A stretch of DNA of 64,000 nucleotides from Hyphomonadaceae bacterium UKL13-1 (GTDB lineage: Bacteria > Pseudomonadota > Alphaproteobacteria > Caulobacterales > Aquidulcibacteraceae): NCBI GenBank assembly GCA_001602435.1, contig CP012156.1:558001-622000 (forward strand), written 5' to 3'. Below are positions 8,666 through 17,080 of this stretch, in pieces. A program made the position numbers and the translations under genes. The notes beneath the pieces are model-generated. The model was not told the origin of the DNA. It was given only the letters and a program-made list of their open reading frames with translations, and did not search any database. Every line of letters begins with the position of its first letter. Position 1 is the stretch's first letter.

Positions 8666-9906
8666 AACACGTTTGGCGTGAAATCAATTTCCTCGTGCGC
8701 CAAAGGGCAAGTGTTTGGGCCATTGCACTTCTGGCGGGTTTGGCCGCATTGTCCGTCGGTTTGGGCTTGCAGGAAGTAGCCAGACAAAAGGCCGCAATGA
8801 GCGAAGTTATCGCTTTGCAGAAGAAAGATACGGCCGCGATCAAGGTTTTTGCCACCGATGCGGGCGACGCGGCCTATTATCGCTTTCACCCGACTTGGGA
8901 TCCGCCGTCTGCCCTTGCGTTTGCCGCCCTCGGCCAGCGCGATATTGCCCCGTCTACCTTGCGTATTCGGGCTTTGGCGCTGGAGGGCCAAATTTATGAG
9001 AACGAAGCCCAAAACCCAGAGTTGGCATTACCGGGTCGTTTCGATTTTGCCTTTGTCTTGATCTATTTGGCGCCCTTAGTTCTGGTCGTGCTTTTCTACG
9101 ATCTTTGGTCGGGAGAGCGCGAGGCCGGGCGACTATCGAGTTTGCAGGCCGTTCCAAAGGCGTGGGTGCGCATTTGGCTTCCCCGTGTTGCGGCCCGTTT
9201 TGGTTTGGTCAGTTCTGTGCTTGTTGTCGTCTTTTGGGGCGGTGCCCTAATCAGTGGGGCTGGAATCGGCGACACGATCGCGTTTACCGCGCTCATTCTC
9301 GCTTTGCTTGGGTTTTGGACCCTCATTGCGACTTGGGTCGCAAAGGGTGCGGGTAGCTCACCCACTAACGCAGCTGTACTGGCCACCATCTGGTTTGTGA
9401 TTACCTTGATTGCGCCTGCCGGTTCCAATCTGGTCATTAATGCAGCCACCCCAATCCCGGACGGGGCGGCCATTATGCGCGAGAACCGCGAGGCGGTGCA
9501 TGATGCCTGGGATATAGATCGCGATGCGACCTTGCAGCGCTTTTACAAACTCTATCCGGAATATGCGACTTCGCCGCCCATGCAGCGTCCCTTTGAATGG
9601 AAATGGTATTATGCGTTCCAGCATTTGGGTGATCAGCAGGTTGAGCCTTTGTCGACCGCTTATCGAGCTGGGATTGTGGAGCGCGAAGCCCGTGCGGGCC
9701 TTGTCGCTCTGGCCTTGCCACCAATTGCAATCCAGAGAGCCCTGTACCGGATAGCTGGCACCGACATGTCCGCCCAATGGGACTATCAGGATCGCATTCG
9801 GGCCTATCACACCCAACTTCGAACCTATTACTATCCCTTCCTGTTCAGCGCGAAACCCTTCACGTCGGCCGACTTTGATGCAGCCCCCGCATATGCGCCC
9901 CGCTAG
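8662..9906 (+). CDS. ABC-2 type permease, DUF3526 group (second of two)
   Basis: A 414-residue membrane protein that starts inside the stop of the previous permease (ATGA at 8662-8665). An N-terminal helix (about 18-40) is followed by an extracytoplasmic part with AYYRFHPTWDPPSALAFAALGQRD, matching in layout the equivalent part of the first permease. A central helical block (roughly 130-265) includes FYDLWSGEREAGRLSSL, the cytoplasmic coupling-type motif of ABC-2 permeases. The C-terminal 140 residues are mostly soluble and end with a non-helical tail. It probably pairs with the first permease. It is the last gene of the receptor operon; the next gene is convergent and no clear terminator is visible between them. 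Confidence 0.8.
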   Translation: MKHVWREINFLVRQRASVWAIALLAGLAALSVGLGLQEVARQKAAMSEVIALQKKDTAAIKVFATDAGDAAYYRFHPTWDPPSALAFAALGQRDIAPSTLRIRALALEGQIYENEAQNPELALPGRFDFAFVLIYLAPLVLVVLFYDLWSGEREAGRLSSLQAVPKAWVRIWLPRVAARFGLVSSVLVVVFWGGALISGAGIGDTIAFTALILALLGFWTLIATWVAKGAGSSPTNAAVLATIWFVITLIAPAGSNLVINAATPIPDGAAIMRENREAVHDAWDIDRDATLQRFYKLYPEYATSPPMQRPFEWKWYYAFQHLGDQQVEPLSTAYRAGIVEREARAGLVALALPPIAIQRALYRIAGTDMSAQWDYQDRIRAYHTQLRTYYYPFLFSAKPFTSADFDAAPAYAPR

Positions 9907-10009
9907 TGTCAAAGGCTAAGCAGTCGGTCGTAAATGCCAAAAGCTTGGTGTTTGGCTGGCTTGGCGTCGAGGTGGTAAGGGGGTGCTGCCCTGCTTAACA
10001 TAACCCGAC

Positions 10010-12085
10010 TCAGAATGTTTTCGACAGAGCAACCTTCAACGCACGTGAAGGGTTAGAACTGCGGGATTCAGAGCTAAAGTCTGGCCCAAAGGATCGGATT
10101 CGGCGGTCTGTTTCGACGCCGATATTGGTCACTGTCACAACCAAAGACACCTTTTTGGGCAAGCGACGTGTATATTGGATTGAATTGGTCCATACGCCCT
10201 CTTCAATAGATCCTAAGCTATACTCATCACTTTTGAAGGTGGTGGAGAAGACGAACTGGTCTTTAGGGGTTGGCTTGTAGTCGATACTTGCCTTCCCATT
10301 TGACTGGATTTCCTCCACGCGGGATTGGCCGGTCGCGGCCCGGGGGTCAGAGAAGGAAATTTCGCTCACTTCCCAACTGAAGTTGTAGGTCAGCTTCTTG
10401 CCCAATTTGCCTTTCAAGGTTGAGCCGACACCTGTAGCCTCTGATCGACTGAGATTGACGCTGGTCGCGAGGACTACATTATTCTCGATCAGCCGCGACC
10501 CGAACGTAAGTTCATTTTTGGTATCGCGATAAAAGGCGGTGGTGACGAGCGATACGCCATGCTTTTCAACTTCGTGGGTCAGCTCAAAAGTCTGACGATC
10601 AGCAGGCTCCAGCTTTGGGTTGCCTTCTGTCGCATAATCCACACCGAATGCGCGGCGGAATGGACTGAGCTCGGCCAAGGAACCCGGTGTTGTGCCTTGG
10701 CTATAACTGGCTTTCAGCGTACCGACGCCACCCAAGTTGCGGGTGATAAATAGGCTTGGCAGCACGCGTTGATAGGAGGTTGTCCCAGAAAGCAGGCCCG
10801 CGCCATCGGTCCAATCAATTTCGGTGTCTTCGACGCGAAGCCCCGGTTGAAAGCCAAATTTGCCGAGCTTGAACTGAAAGGACGCATAAGCGGCTTGATC
10901 TCGTTGTCGGGCCTTGAAGAGATTTGCTTGAATGATGCTGGGACCGACATAGCCAATGTCTGAGAAGGCGAATTCAAAGTCTTCATTCTTATAGCTCGTC
11001 CCGAGCGACAGAACGCGACCCGCGCTAAAGGTTTTCTCAAAGCTGGTTTCAAATTCTAGAGTGCGCTCTTGTTTGCGCTCCCGGTTTGAAAACCATTGTG
11101 CCCCTCTTTGACTTTGATAGCTGGACTTGTTCAGATTATTGCTAAAGGTGAGGTCAACATCGAATTTGTATTTGTCTTCTTTTTCCGAATTGAATCCGAC
11201 TGAATGATATTGAAGGGATGCAGGAGACCAACTTCTTCCGAAAATTGGAAAAACGCTTCTAGAATCGGCCAAGATGCGGGTTTCGATACTGTCCTGTTCG
11301 TACGCAAATTCCCCCGTAAAGTAGCTCGAGCTCAGCGACAGCGAATTTGTATTTGAAAGCTTTCGGACAGCGCGAAGCGACACGTTGACGTTGGTTGCGG
11401 TTAGTTGCCCGGTGCCGATGCCGGATTCCTGCTCCCGATTGGCACCGGTTCCCGAAACGCCTTCAGATCGCGACCAAAAGGCCTCATCTTCGTTTGCCAC
11501 GCGAAGAAAGCCGTTAAAGCTCCAAGGCTTCATCCCTCTATTGAAGGAGAATGTTATCGCTTGATTATCGATCGTATCAATACTGCCAGCGAGAGAGCCA
11601 CCAAGCTTGTCGTCCTCTTGGGCCTTTTTGGTGATGATATTGATGACTGCTTGTGCGCTTGAAGCAAATTCCGCAGGGGGATTGGACATGACCTCGATGC
11701 GGGCGATTTGATTGGCCGGGATCTGAAGCGCTGCGGCCCGTGGCATGGATTTGCCGTCCACCAGAACAGTCACAAAAGCACCCCCGACCATGGTGATCCG
11801 ATTATTGGCCCCGACAAAGACGCCGGGCAAAAGTCCAATCGCGTCCACTGCCGCAGTGGCTGGGGCGTCCGGCATGGTGCGAACGTCATACACAACGCGA
11901 TCAATCCGGCTTTCGCGCGTTGGTGGGCGCGCCGTAACGACAATCGTTTCGACCTGCTGGGGCGGTTTCGTCACCGGGTTGCTGGTTTTGGTCTCAGCCG
12001 CGGCTGGACTTGCTGGCTGTTGAGTTGTGGTAACGTCTGAAGTTGCTTGGGCAATCAAAGTGCCTGCTAAGAATAAACTGATCAT
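10010..12085 (-). CDS. TonB-dependent receptor, outer-membrane beta-barrel (OMP_b-brl_3-like)
   Basis: A 691-residue receptor with a short N-terminal signal (MISLFLAGTLIAQA) and a proline/threonine-rich linker. A TonB box-like ETIVVTARPP comes at about 47-56, and the plug domain at about 60-155 includes RIDRVVYDVRTM and ANQIARIEVMSNPPAEFAS. The rest is a beta-barrel ending in KTF. The short plug and the DRVVYDV start resemble the outer-membrane beta-barrel (OMP_b-brl_3) receptor group rather than siderophore receptors. No partner transporter adjoins it: the gene to its left in the window is convergent, and the operon upstream is separated by 143 bp. The ligand is unknown. Confidence 0.85.
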   Translation of the reverse strand: MISLFLAGTLIAQATSDVTTTQQPASPAAAETKTSNPVTKPPQQVETIVVTARPPTRESRIDRVVYDVRTMPDAPATAAVDAIGLLPGVFVGANNRITMVGGAFVTVLVDGKSMPRAAALQIPANQIARIEVMSNPPAEFASSAQAVINIITKKAQEDDKLGGSLAGSIDTIDNQAITFSFNRGMKPWSFNGFLRVANEDEAFWSRSEGVSGTGANREQESGIGTGQLTATNVNVSLRAVRKLSNTNSLSLSSSYFTGEFAYEQDSIETRILADSRSVFPIFGRSWSPASLQYHSVGFNSEKEDKYKFDVDLTFSNNLNKSSYQSQRGAQWFSNRERKQERTLEFETSFEKTFSAGRVLSLGTSYKNEDFEFAFSDIGYVGPSIIQANLFKARQRDQAAYASFQFKLGKFGFQPGLRVEDTEIDWTDGAGLLSGTTSYQRVLPSLFITRNLGGVGTLKASYSQGTTPGSLAELSPFRRAFGVDYATEGNPKLEPADRQTFELTHEVEKHGVSLVTTAFYRDTKNELTFGSRLIENNVVLATSVNLSRSEATGVGSTLKGKLGKKLTYNFSWEVSEISFSDPRAATGQSRVEEIQSNGKASIDYKPTPKDQFVFSTTFKSDEYSLGSIEEGVWTNSIQYTRRLPKKVSLVVTVTNIGVETDRRIRSFGPDFSSESRSSNPSRALKVALSKTF

Positions 12086-12228
12086 TTCAAATTGGCCTCA
12101 AACCGTGGAACGCTACCTTTAATAGGTGATTTCTATCGGTGAAAGCGAAATGCGGCTATTGGGCTATTACAGTTGTGTGATTGGTTGCCTTAAGGTCCGC
12201 CAGTCAAGGGCAAGCAATTAGCAGAGGC

Positions 12229-12510
12229 TTACCCACCGCGCCGACGTGGCTTAGGCGCGAGCCCGGCTTCTTGGTCGAGCTGAGCTTTGATGTCGGCTGG
12301 CAGCGCGCGCCAATCGCAATCGACCAAGGCAGCAAACATCGCGTGGAGGGCAATGCGGCTTATCTGGCGGCCCTGAATCAGGCGCATCCGATTAAACGCC
12401 TCTACGGCACCTATTCTTTGCAGATCCGCACTCGTGTGGACGCCGATACTGGCAAGGTTCGCTGCCATGGTCGGGCCTAGGTTCCGCATGGCGCTGATTT
12501 TGCGATCCAC
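12229..12510 (-). CDS. TfoX/Sxy C-terminal domain protein
   Basis: A 93-residue protein consisting only of the helix-hairpin-helix-like TfoX C-terminal domain: MRNLGPTMAANLASIGVHTSADLQRIGAVEAFNRMRL is the recognisable core. In gammaproteobacteria full-length TfoX/Sxy promotes competence, but stand-alone C-domains are common and uncharacterised. It starts at GTG (12508-12510), 2 bp after the stop of the WYL regulator, so it is the third gene of a tight operon with that regulator and an ABM-like protein. The C-terminus ends in a basic tail (PKPRRRGG), compatible with nucleic-acid contact, but that is inference. Confidence 0.85.
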   Translation of the reverse strand: MDRKISAMRNLGPTMAANLASIGVHTSADLQRIGAVEAFNRMRLIQGRQISRIALHAMFAALVDCDWRALPADIKAQLDQEAGLAPKPRRRGG

Positions 12511-12512
12511 CC

Positions 12513-13193
12513 TTAAGCCCTTTTTGTTTCTTCAAGGCTTGCAAGGAAATCGGCCATGGTCTTGCCAGACTCTGCGGTGAAGCGTTCGGTAAGGCAGGTC
12601 AAAGCTTCGATCCTGTCCAATCGAAAGGTGCGAAATGCATCGCGGGTTTCGCACCACGTCGTGAGTGTCCAAACTTTGCCCCAATGCTCCAAACTAAGAG
12701 GCCAGATGATCCGTTCGGAAAGGCAGTCGGCACCGCTTTGATAGCGCATCAGGACCTTGTGCCGACTGGCCGTCGCTTCACGCAAAAGCTTCAAGTCTGA
12801 CTTGGCGCTTGATGTTTGTTTGGCGGCGAAAACCATGGGTTGACGGCTTGTGGGCATGTGAAAGCGGTCTAAGGCCTGCAGCTTGATTTGTAGTTCGCGG
12901 GCAGCGGTGGCGATTGCCTCATCGCCATGGGCCGCCACAAAGGAGACGCCCCAAGTCAGTGCTTCCTTTTCAAGTTGGCTCAGGCGCAAGGGCGGTAAGA
13001 AATAATCATCGCGCAACAAATATCCCACGCCGCGCGCGCCATCGATTGGCACGCCATTGCCGACGAGGTCGGCCACGTCGCGATAAATCGTGCGCTCCGA
13101 CACTTCCAAAGTCTCAGACAAATATCTGGCTGTCCGCAGGCGACCGCCTCTCAACGCTTGAATGAGCGCAAAGAGGCGATCGGCCCGGCGCAT
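12513..13193 (-). CDS. YafY-type HTH/WYL-domain transcriptional regulator
   Basis: A 226-residue regulator with an N-terminal winged helix (HTH_11, residues 1-60: ADRLFALIQALRGGRLRTAR then SERTIYRDVADLV) and a WYL-like ligand domain (about 130-210, with KVLMRYQSG and WTLTTWCETRDAFRTFRLDRI). WYL domains in other systems sense nucleic acid or small ligands. It sits between an ABM-like protein and a TfoX-domain protein with 2-bp gaps on both sides, so all three are one operon. A TGACA-N6-TGTCA palindrome just upstream of the operon is a good candidate for its autoregulatory operator. Confidence 0.9.
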   Translation of the reverse strand: MRRADRLFALIQALRGGRLRTARYLSETLEVSERTIYRDVADLVGNGVPIDGARGVGYLLRDDYFLPPLRLSQLEKEALTWGVSFVAAHGDEAIATAARELQIKLQALDRFHMPTSRQPMVFAAKQTSSAKSDLKLLREATASRHKVLMRYQSGADCLSERIIWPLSLEHWGKVWTLTTWCETRDAFRTFRLDRIEALTCLTERFTAESGKTMADFLASLEETKRA

Positions 13194-13195
13194 GC

Positions 13196-13498
13196 TTAGG
13201 CTGCTAAGGTGACGTGATAGTGACGCATCACGACCGAACCCGGCTCAATCACGCCCATAAAGGCCGCTGCCCCTGGTGCGCTCATGATCGCGTCTGCAGC
13301 CGCAAAGGCGTCGGCTTTTGTTTCCCAGCGCACACAATCGACCCATTGACCATCTTCAGCCTGCCCTAAATGACGAGAAAGGAAGCCCGGCTGTGCGTGT
13401 AACCAGGGCAGAATGCCTTGGCCGGCCACCAACACAGCATCGGGTGAAGCATCTGAAACGGTCTTAAAGGTTACGATTTCCAAGGTTTGATCGTCCAT
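13196..13498 (-). CDS. Small ABM-like dimeric alpha/beta-barrel protein
   Basis: A 100-residue protein with the features of the antibiotic-biosynthesis-monooxygenase/ferredoxin-like fold: LEIVTFKTVS strand, a helix ending in LHAQPGFLSRHLGQ, strand WVDCVRWETKADAFAAADAI, and a final strand VVMRHYHV. It is first in the operon with the WYL regulator. A strong ribosome site (AAGGAGG) lies 8 bases before the ATG. Family members degrade or oxidise small aromatic or reactive molecules, or just bind them, so it could be the effector gene that the WYL regulator controls. No catalytic residue can be assigned. Confidence 0.75.
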   Translation of the reverse strand: MDDQTLEIVTFKTVSDASPDAVLVAGQGILPWLHAQPGFLSRHLGQAEDGQWVDCVRWETKADAFAAADAIMSAPGAAAFMGVIEPGSVVMRHYHVTLAA

Positions 13499-13544
13499 AT
13501 ATGAGGCCTCCTTTTGCCTCTTCTCGACCTCTATCGCAACCCAA

Positions 13545-13562
13545 CTGACACCATGATGTCAG
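13545..13562. promoter_or_regulatory. Palindromic operator candidate for the WYL operon
   Basis: CTGACA (13545-13550) and TGTCAG (13557-13562) are perfect inverted repeats with a 6-bp spacer, 47-64 bp upstream of the first gene of the ABM-WYL-TfoX operon. The location is right for a promoter-overlapping operator and the symmetry suits a dimeric regulator such as the WYL protein. Confidence 0.5.
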
Positions 13563-13616
13563 GAGCCTCCATTATGATCTGCCTTTTCGGGCGGCAGGAG
13601 CATGCGGCTGTCGCCC

Positions 13617-14096
13617 TCACACCTTTCGCACCAGTTTGATGGTATCGCAGAAGATGCCCATGCAGATTTTCATCTCAAGGACAGTCGCGCTGCGGATCTT
13701 GATGGTGGCGGGCAAGGTCTTCTGTGGGCCAATTTGATATTGGCCTGAAAACTGGCCTTGCTTGGTTGGTCGGATGTCGCGCACGACGATTTGGTTCAAG
13801 GCGCTTTCTTCACCGGGGGCCAAGACTTCTTGAATAACGATGGCGCACAGGCGGCTCGGTGCATAAGCGCAGGGCGCAACGCGTGCGACGGCGCTCCCGT
13901 CATCCAATACCCAATCCCCCTTGATGTCCGAGACTGCTGGAGAAGCTTGGCTGGCCGCACTGACAAGCACGAGTGGCGCGACCAGAGCCTTGGTTAGCCC
14001 CGAACGGACCTTGCGTTCTGCATAAGGCAGGTGAGGGCGCGTAGCTTTTTGCTTTTTGGGCAAGGACGATGCGGACAGGGTGAAAAAGGTGATCAT
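13617..14096 (-). CDS. DUF2147 domain protein, probably exported
   Basis: A small secreted or periplasmic protein of the DUF2147 family. The start at 14096 (MITFFTLSAS) is preceded by GGAG at 6 bases; an upstream TTG at 14108 has no such site. An N-terminal basic stretch is followed by the hydrophobic segment ALVAPLVLVSAASQA, then the DUF2147 core beginning DIKGDWVLDDGSAVARVAPC and ending with the conserved CMGIFCDTIKLVRK. Two cysteines near the start of the domain and two near the end may pair. Function of the family is unknown. It lies just downstream of the BaeSR-like pair on the same strand, 59 bp from the kinase stop, so it may be a target or member of that operon. Confidence 0.75.
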   Translation of the reverse strand: MITFFTLSASSLPKKQKATRPHLPYAERKVRSGLTKALVAPLVLVSAASQASPAVSDIKGDWVLDDGSAVARVAPCAYAPSRLCAIVIQEVLAPGEESALNQIVVRDIRPTKQGQFSGQYQIGPQKTLPATIKIRSATVLEMKICMGIFCDTIKLVRKV

Positions 14097-14155
14097 GGCA
14101 AACTCCAAAGCAGGTGAGACGGGATCGCCTCCGATGCTTTTGATTTTGCCGCTGA

Positions 14156-15361
14156 CTATGTAGCTTGTGTGGAGCCTTTATGGACGATTGGCGCAGCGGT
14201 GGCGGGCTTTTGCGGGATGCGCAGCTCAAATTGCGCACCGCCACCTGCCCGGTGGCTTGCGGTAATACTGCCGCCATGCGCGCTGGCGATGGCCTCAACC
14301 ACCGACAAGCCGATGCCGCTGCCACCATAGTCGCGGGCGCGGGACGGGTCCTCCCGCCAGAACAGGCGAAAGACATTTTCAACCGCGAGAGAACTTAAGC
14401 CTGGTCCGCGATCCATCACACGGATGATTCCAAAGTCGCCGACGAGACCGCAATCAATGTCGATCACGCCGCCTGAGCGCGCATGCCGACAGGCGTTCGT
14501 AATCAAAGCCAGTGCTGCTTGGCGCACGCGAAACGGATCGGCAAAAACCGGGGCAGGTGTCAAAGACAAGTTGAGGCGCATGCCAGCATCTTTGATTTCG
14601 GGGGCTACAAAATGGCTCAGTTCGCCCACAACTTTGGCCAGATCAATCGGCCCTCGATGCAGGGTTAGCATACCGACTTCGGCAAAGCTGACAGTCTGCA
14701 AATCGTCGACAATACGGCTAAGGGCTTCGACTTGTAGGATTAGGCCGGAGATCTCTTTTTCGGAGGGCTCAAACACATGGTCTTTCATGCCCTGCAAGCG
14801 GCCCCGCAGGATGGTCAAGGGCGTCCGAAGTTCATGGGCGATGGCGGCTGCCCCTTCGGTCAGTTCACGGTCGTATCGCCGCAAGGCGTCAGCCATGGTG
14901 TTGAAATCGGTGATAAGCTTGGAGGCTTCCGCAGAGCCTGGGCTACGGCTAATTGCGCGGACGGATAGGTCCCCACCGGCAAGGTTTCGCAAGGCGCTCG
15001 CCACACCGTCCAAAGGCGCTGCAATGCGGTTGGCCAGAAACATGGCTGCAGCCCCACCCACCAGCATGGCCACGATACTCAAGACGAGGAGGGCAAAGTC
15101 TTGCTGATCTAAAATTGTTTGACCGATTTTGTCGTCCGTTGCCAAAAGCTCCTTCATTTCATCGGTCGAAGGCAGTTGGTTCTTCTCAAGCTTCGTGATG
15201 GCCGAAAGTGCCTGTGGCGACAGTTCGGCCTTGACGCGCGTGACCTGATACTCGCCAAACAGGTTCAGCCCGCCATAGCCAAAGGCGACCGCCAAAAGCA
15301 CACAGCCCGCCATAGCGAGCATCAGTTGGACCCGAAGGCTTAAGTTTTTGCCAAACTTCAT
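14156..15361 (-). CDS. Sensor histidine kinase (BaeS-like)
   Basis: A 401-residue inner-membrane kinase: TM1 about 11-30, a short periplasmic loop of about 60 residues, TM2 about 90-112, a HAMP domain (NRIAAPLDGVASALRNLAGGDL), the HisKA box IAHELRTPLT with His176, and a HATPase domain with N-box ITNACRHARSGG, G1 DRGPGL and G2 GGSGIGLSVVEA. The ATG overlaps the stop of the response regulator gene by 4 bp. The overall organisation and the regulator's sequence resemble envelope-stress BaeSR systems. The signal is unknown; the small sensor loop suggests detection near or in the membrane. Confidence 0.9.
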   Translation of the reverse strand: MKFGKNLSLRVQLMLAMAGCVLLAVAFGYGGLNLFGEYQVTRVKAELSPQALSAITKLEKNQLPSTDEMKELLATDDKIGQTILDQQDFALLVLSIVAMLVGGAAAMFLANRIAAPLDGVASALRNLAGGDLSVRAISRSPGSAEASKLITDFNTMADALRRYDRELTEGAAAIAHELRTPLTILRGRLQGMKDHVFEPSEKEISGLILQVEALSRIVDDLQTVSFAEVGMLTLHRGPIDLAKVVGELSHFVAPEIKDAGMRLNLSLTPAPVFADPFRVRQAALALITNACRHARSGGVIDIDCGLVGDFGIIRVMDRGPGLSSLAVENVFRLFWREDPSRARDYGGSGIGLSVVEAIASAHGGSITASHRAGGGAQFELRIPQKPATAAPIVHKGSTQAT

Positions 15362-16056
15362 AAGGCGATCAATCGATAACCAAGGCCGCGAACGCCTTCG
15401 AGGCAGCCTTCGGCCCCCGCCTGTTCGAGCTTTCGGCGGGCTTTGCTAATGTGGCTGTCCACCGTGCGTTCAAGAGCGTCACCATCGGCGGGCAGGCACG
15501 CATCCAACAATTCAGCGCGCGTGAACACTTTCTGCGGCACACGCGCCATGTGGGCGATTAGACGAAACTCGGTCAAGGTCAGGTCCGGCCGGCTTGATTG
15601 GTCGTGAGGGCCTAGGACGCGAATACTATGGGTCTCCAAATTCACTTCTAGGGAACCGGCGCGCACGATTTTGGAACGGGACTCCCCCGCCGCCACGCGG
15701 CGCAGAATGGCTTGCGCCCGGGCGACGACTTCAAGGGGATTGAAAGGCTTCACCACATAATCGTCTGCGCCAAAGCGAAGCGCGCCCAGCTTCTCTACAT
15801 CTTCGCCCATGGCCGTAGCCATAAGCACAGGTGTGTCAGCAGATTGACGGATGATCTGGAGAACTTCGTGGCCATTCTTCTTGGGCAGATTGACGTCCAG
15901 CACGACGAGGTCGGGCGACAACATCCGATGGTGCAGAATGGCAGTTTCGCCATCGCCAGCACGGACGGTGCGAAATCCTTCACGCTGAAAATAGGCGTCG
16001 AGGATCTCCGCGATATTGGGTTCATCCTCAACGATTAGGATCAGAGCATTTTCCAT
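15358..16056 (-). CDS. OmpR-family response regulator (BaeR-like)
   Basis: A 232-residue regulator with a receiver domain (phospho-acceptor Asp54 in VLDVNLP, Thr81, Lys103 in VVKPFNP) and a C-terminal winged helix (LTLTEFRLIAHMARVPQKVF then RTVDSHISKARRKLE). The receiver sequence ILIVEDEPNIAEIL and FGADDYVVKPFNPLEVVARAQAILRR closely resembles BaeR-type regulators. It is the first gene of the pair, translationally coupled to the kinase. A long inverted repeat lies 56-115 bp upstream of its start, between it and the beta-barrel gene, and could take part in its regulation or in ending the upstream transcript. Confidence 0.92.
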   Translation of the reverse strand: MENALILIVEDEPNIAEILDAYFQREGFRTVRAGDGETAILHHRMLSPDLVVLDVNLPKKNGHEVLQIIRQSADTPVLMATAMGEDVEKLGALRFGADDYVVKPFNPLEVVARAQAILRRVAAGESRSKIVRAGSLEVNLETHSIRVLGPHDQSSRPDLTLTEFRLIAHMARVPQKVFTRAELLDACLPADGDALERTVDSHISKARRKLEQAGAEGCLEGVRGLGYRLIAL

Positions 16057-16111
16057 GGCGACCTTTAGAAGGCTGAACGGTTTGGTCTAGGCTTCGCATT
16101 ACCATTACTGT

Positions 16112-16171
16112 GTGGAGATTGGATGGAGCCATATAACCTTGGGGGGCGTCAATGGTCCGTCCAATCTCCAC
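16112..16171. repeat. 16-bp inverted repeat with 28-bp spacer
   Basis: Bases 16112-16127 (GTGGAGATTGGATGGA) and 16156-16171 are inverted copies with one mismatch. The repeat lies between the stop of the beta-barrel gene (16231) and the start of the response regulator (16056). No T-tract follows on the minus strand, so it is not a standard intrinsic terminator. Confidence 0.7.
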
Positions 16172-16230
16172 GTGCTGGTTGCCCTACCAGATCGCGATGA
16201 CTCAGTAAGACAACAAGGCAGGTTGTCGGA

Positions 16231-16866
16231 TCAGAATTTATAAGCCAAGCCAACGGAAACGCGGTTGGAGGCTGGCTTATAGGCGACGGTTGGGGCACCC
16301 GCGGTCACATAGCTTTTGCGGTCATAAGTCGTGTTCTCATACTCAACCCGACCAATCAGATTGTCGCCGAAAGCTTGCGCCACGCCCAAACCAAGTACCC
16401 GGCCGCTCGAGGTCGCATTGCGGGTGATATTGTTTGGCAAGAGATATTTGCTCTTTACCCGCGATACGCCCGCGCTGGCATAGATCAAAGTGCTGTCGCT
16501 AATGCCGATGCCAGCAACCCCTTTGAGGGCCAATTCATATTGTGGGCGCTCGCGCACCGAAACCCCGCCAAGCGTGATCGCCTTATTCTGGGTGGTGGGG
16601 CGATTGGCGCTCGCCTCAGCACCCAGATAGAAGCCATTGTCGAACTGATAGCCATAGCCGCCAAACACGCCGACATCGGCTTGGGTCTTTTTGTTGGTGC
16701 GGGTGGCGGCTGCGCCCGTCGCGGGGGTGACGGTGGTTTTGGTGTTGCTGCGCGCCGCGCCGAGTTCCGCGCCTGCGTAGAAGCCTGTGAAGGTACCTTC
16801 GGCATAAGCTGGGGCTGCCGACAGGCCAAGGGCGAGGAGGGTGCCAAGGGCAATCGCTTTTTTCAT
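16231..16866 (-). CDS. Outer membrane beta-barrel protein (small porin/OmpA-like barrel)
   Basis: A roughly 211-residue eight-strand-type barrel. The start at 16866 (MKKAIALGTLLALGLSAAPAYA) gives a clean signal peptide cut after AYA, and GAGAAA lies a few bases before it; the frame extends 13 codons further upstream but without a signal. The mature part begins GTFTGFYAGAELGAARS, has alternating amphipathic strands (DVGVFGGYGYQFDNGFYLGAEAS), and ends with VGLAYKF, the C-terminal phenylalanine expected by the BAM complex. Role may be structural or adhesive. It precedes the two-component pair on the same strand, so it may be co-regulated with it. Confidence 0.87.
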   Translation of the reverse strand: MKKAIALGTLLALGLSAAPAYAEGTFTGFYAGAELGAARSNTKTTVTPATGAAATRTNKKTQADVGVFGGYGYQFDNGFYLGAEASANRPTTQNKAITLGGVSVRERPQYELALKGVAGIGISDSTLIYASAGVSRVKSKYLLPNNITRNATSSGRVLGLGVAQAFGDNLIGRVEYENTTYDRKSYVTAGAPTVAYKPASNRVSVGLAYKF

Positions 16867-17080
16867 TGTCTTTTCTCTCATCTCACCGCGAGGCGGCAGA
16901 GCCAAAGGGCCCTACAGGAGCGCCAGCTGGACTTGGTCCAAGCGGTGTATGAGCGTGAAAATAGCGACCCAGATGGAGGCCATGTGGAGGCTTTTTGGAG
17001 AGATGGATGAGACGGAAAGTTTTGTCAGCGCCCCTATGCGGCACGCATCGGGCGACAAAAGCGCCGGGCCAGCCTATGCC

